Of a DNA stretch of 5,119 nucleotides, positions 4,752 through 5,119 are shown piece after piece (positions within the stretch are counted from its first letter, which is position 1; each line of letters opens with the position of its first letter). The translations under genes and the position numbers were made by a program. Source of the DNA: an uncultured Desulfobulbus sp. (lineage in GTDB: Bacteria; Desulfobacterota; Desulfobulbia; Desulfobulbales; Desulfobulbaceae); assembly GCA_946539945.1 (NCBI GenBank), contig CAMNHX010000152.1:1-5119 (forward strand), written 5' to 3'. Under the pieces are notes generated by a model that saw only the letters and a program-made list of their open reading frames with translations, was not told the DNA's origin and did not search any database.

Positions 4752-5119
4752 ACTCTAAACAAGGAGATATTTGAAGTGTACCTTGAGAAGGTACTTTTCC
4801 CCAGTTTGCACCCTAGAGATAGTGTTGTCATGGACAATTTGAGTGCGCACAAATAGCAGAAAGTGGAAGAGATTTTCAATTCTTGTCACGCTGAATTACG
4901 CTTTCTTCCTCTTTAGGGAACCTTGAAAAATTCAAAATCTGCGCTCATCCATGCAGGTAAAATCGAGGAAAATCGGTAAATTACAAAAATGGCAATTCAA
5001 TTCGTCGGCTATTTTGCAAGATTCCCTTTACAGCCCTGAACTCAATCCTATCGAGAAGATGTGGAGCAAAGTGAAGCAAATCTTGCGAGGCTTGATGGCG
5101 CGTGCGGAAGAATCTCTGT
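4752..5119 (+). pseudogene. IS630-type transposase remnant, 5'-truncated, with stop codon and insertion
   Basis: Frame 4752-4853 encodes LNKEIFEVYLEKVL, then VVMDNLSAHK, the block around the second catalytic Asp (codon 4831-4833) of DDE transposases of the IS630/Tc1-mariner superfamily. A TAG at 4854-4856 interrupts the frame, which then continues QKVEEIF to LRFLPL. A 111-bp element (4916-5026) comes next. After it the gene resumes in another frame with YSPELNPIEKMWSKVK, the block with the catalytic Glu, and continues to the window edge (RAEESL). The N-terminal helix-turn-helix part and the first catalytic Asp are absent, with recognisable sequence starting just after repeat copy 2. Three separate lesions make it non-functional. 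The family is clear from the MDN and SPELNPIE blocks; the exact left boundary is uncertain by some tens of bases. Confidence 0.85.
4916..5026. mobile_element. 111-bp miniature inverted-repeat element (MITE-like) nested in the IS630 remnant
   Basis: The ends are GGGAACCTTGAAAAAT (4916-4931) and, read from the other strand, GGGAATCTTGCAAAAT (5026-5011), which agree at 14 of 16 positions. TTTA flanks both sides (4912-4915 and 5027-5030) as a target-site duplication. Removing the element with one TTTA joins the halves of the transposase in frame as FLPLYSPELNPIE, as expected for that family. The interior is AT-rich, has no coding capacity, and contains AAAATCG twice (4959-4965 and 4969-4975). It is therefore a non-autonomous element that needs a transposase from elsewhere. 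The duplication could be read as TA, TTA or TTTA, so I do not assign an IS family. Confidence 0.8.

Noticed and set aside
4694..4879. A 61-codon minus-strand frame at the right end
   Set aside because: It is antisense to the transposase remnant and overlaps repeat copy 2, with no support as a gene.

Overview
The window looks like a moderately GC-rich chromosome from a Desulfovibrio/Geobacter-like bacterium (Desulfobacterota). I infer this from the main gene, a DHH/DHHA1 - CBS - CBS - tRNA nucleotidyltransferase fusion followed by an M50 site-2 protease. I recall that arrangement from this group and from Aquifex, but ran no search. All intact genes are on the minus strand, so reading follows decreasing coordinates.

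Layout from right to left. At 4750-5119 a plus-strand IS630-type transposase remnant runs off the window. It has lost its 5' part, carries an in-frame TAG, and is interrupted by a 111-bp element with 16-bp terminal inverted repeats and a TTTA target duplication. Between 4486 and 4735 lies a gene-free stretch rich in short repeats: two 32-bp hairpin units, a GC-rich repeat between them, and a plus-strand terminator-like hairpin. A consensus-like sigma-70 promoter (4455-4483) then sits almost on the ATG of the 897-aa fusion gene (1755-4448). The M50 protease gene (1113-1742) follows after 12 nt and is probably in the same operon. A 198-nt gap with an imperfect terminator and a degenerate repeat separates it from rfbC (369-914), the dTDP-4-dehydrorhamnose 3,5-epimerase. 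A perfect 17-bp inverted repeat lies just after rfbC. Beyond it the sequence becomes strongly AT-rich and holds the 5' part of a small membrane protein gene (285 down to the edge).

Function. The fusion enzyme probably acts in tRNA 3'-end (CCA or terminal A) synthesis or RNA polyadenylation. Its CBS pair is a likely nucleotide sensor, and its DHH module appears to have lost key residues. The M50 protease is an integral-membrane zinc protease. RfbC supplies dTDP-L-rhamnose for surface polysaccharide, although the other rhamnose genes are not in the window. The AT-rich left end and the IS debris at the right end suggest that a conserved housekeeping segment is bordered by variable DNA.

The most interesting items are the nested miniature element whose removal restores the transposase frame, the paired hairpin repeats, the apparent loss of a metal ligand in the DHH domain, and the possibly leaderless start of the fusion gene.
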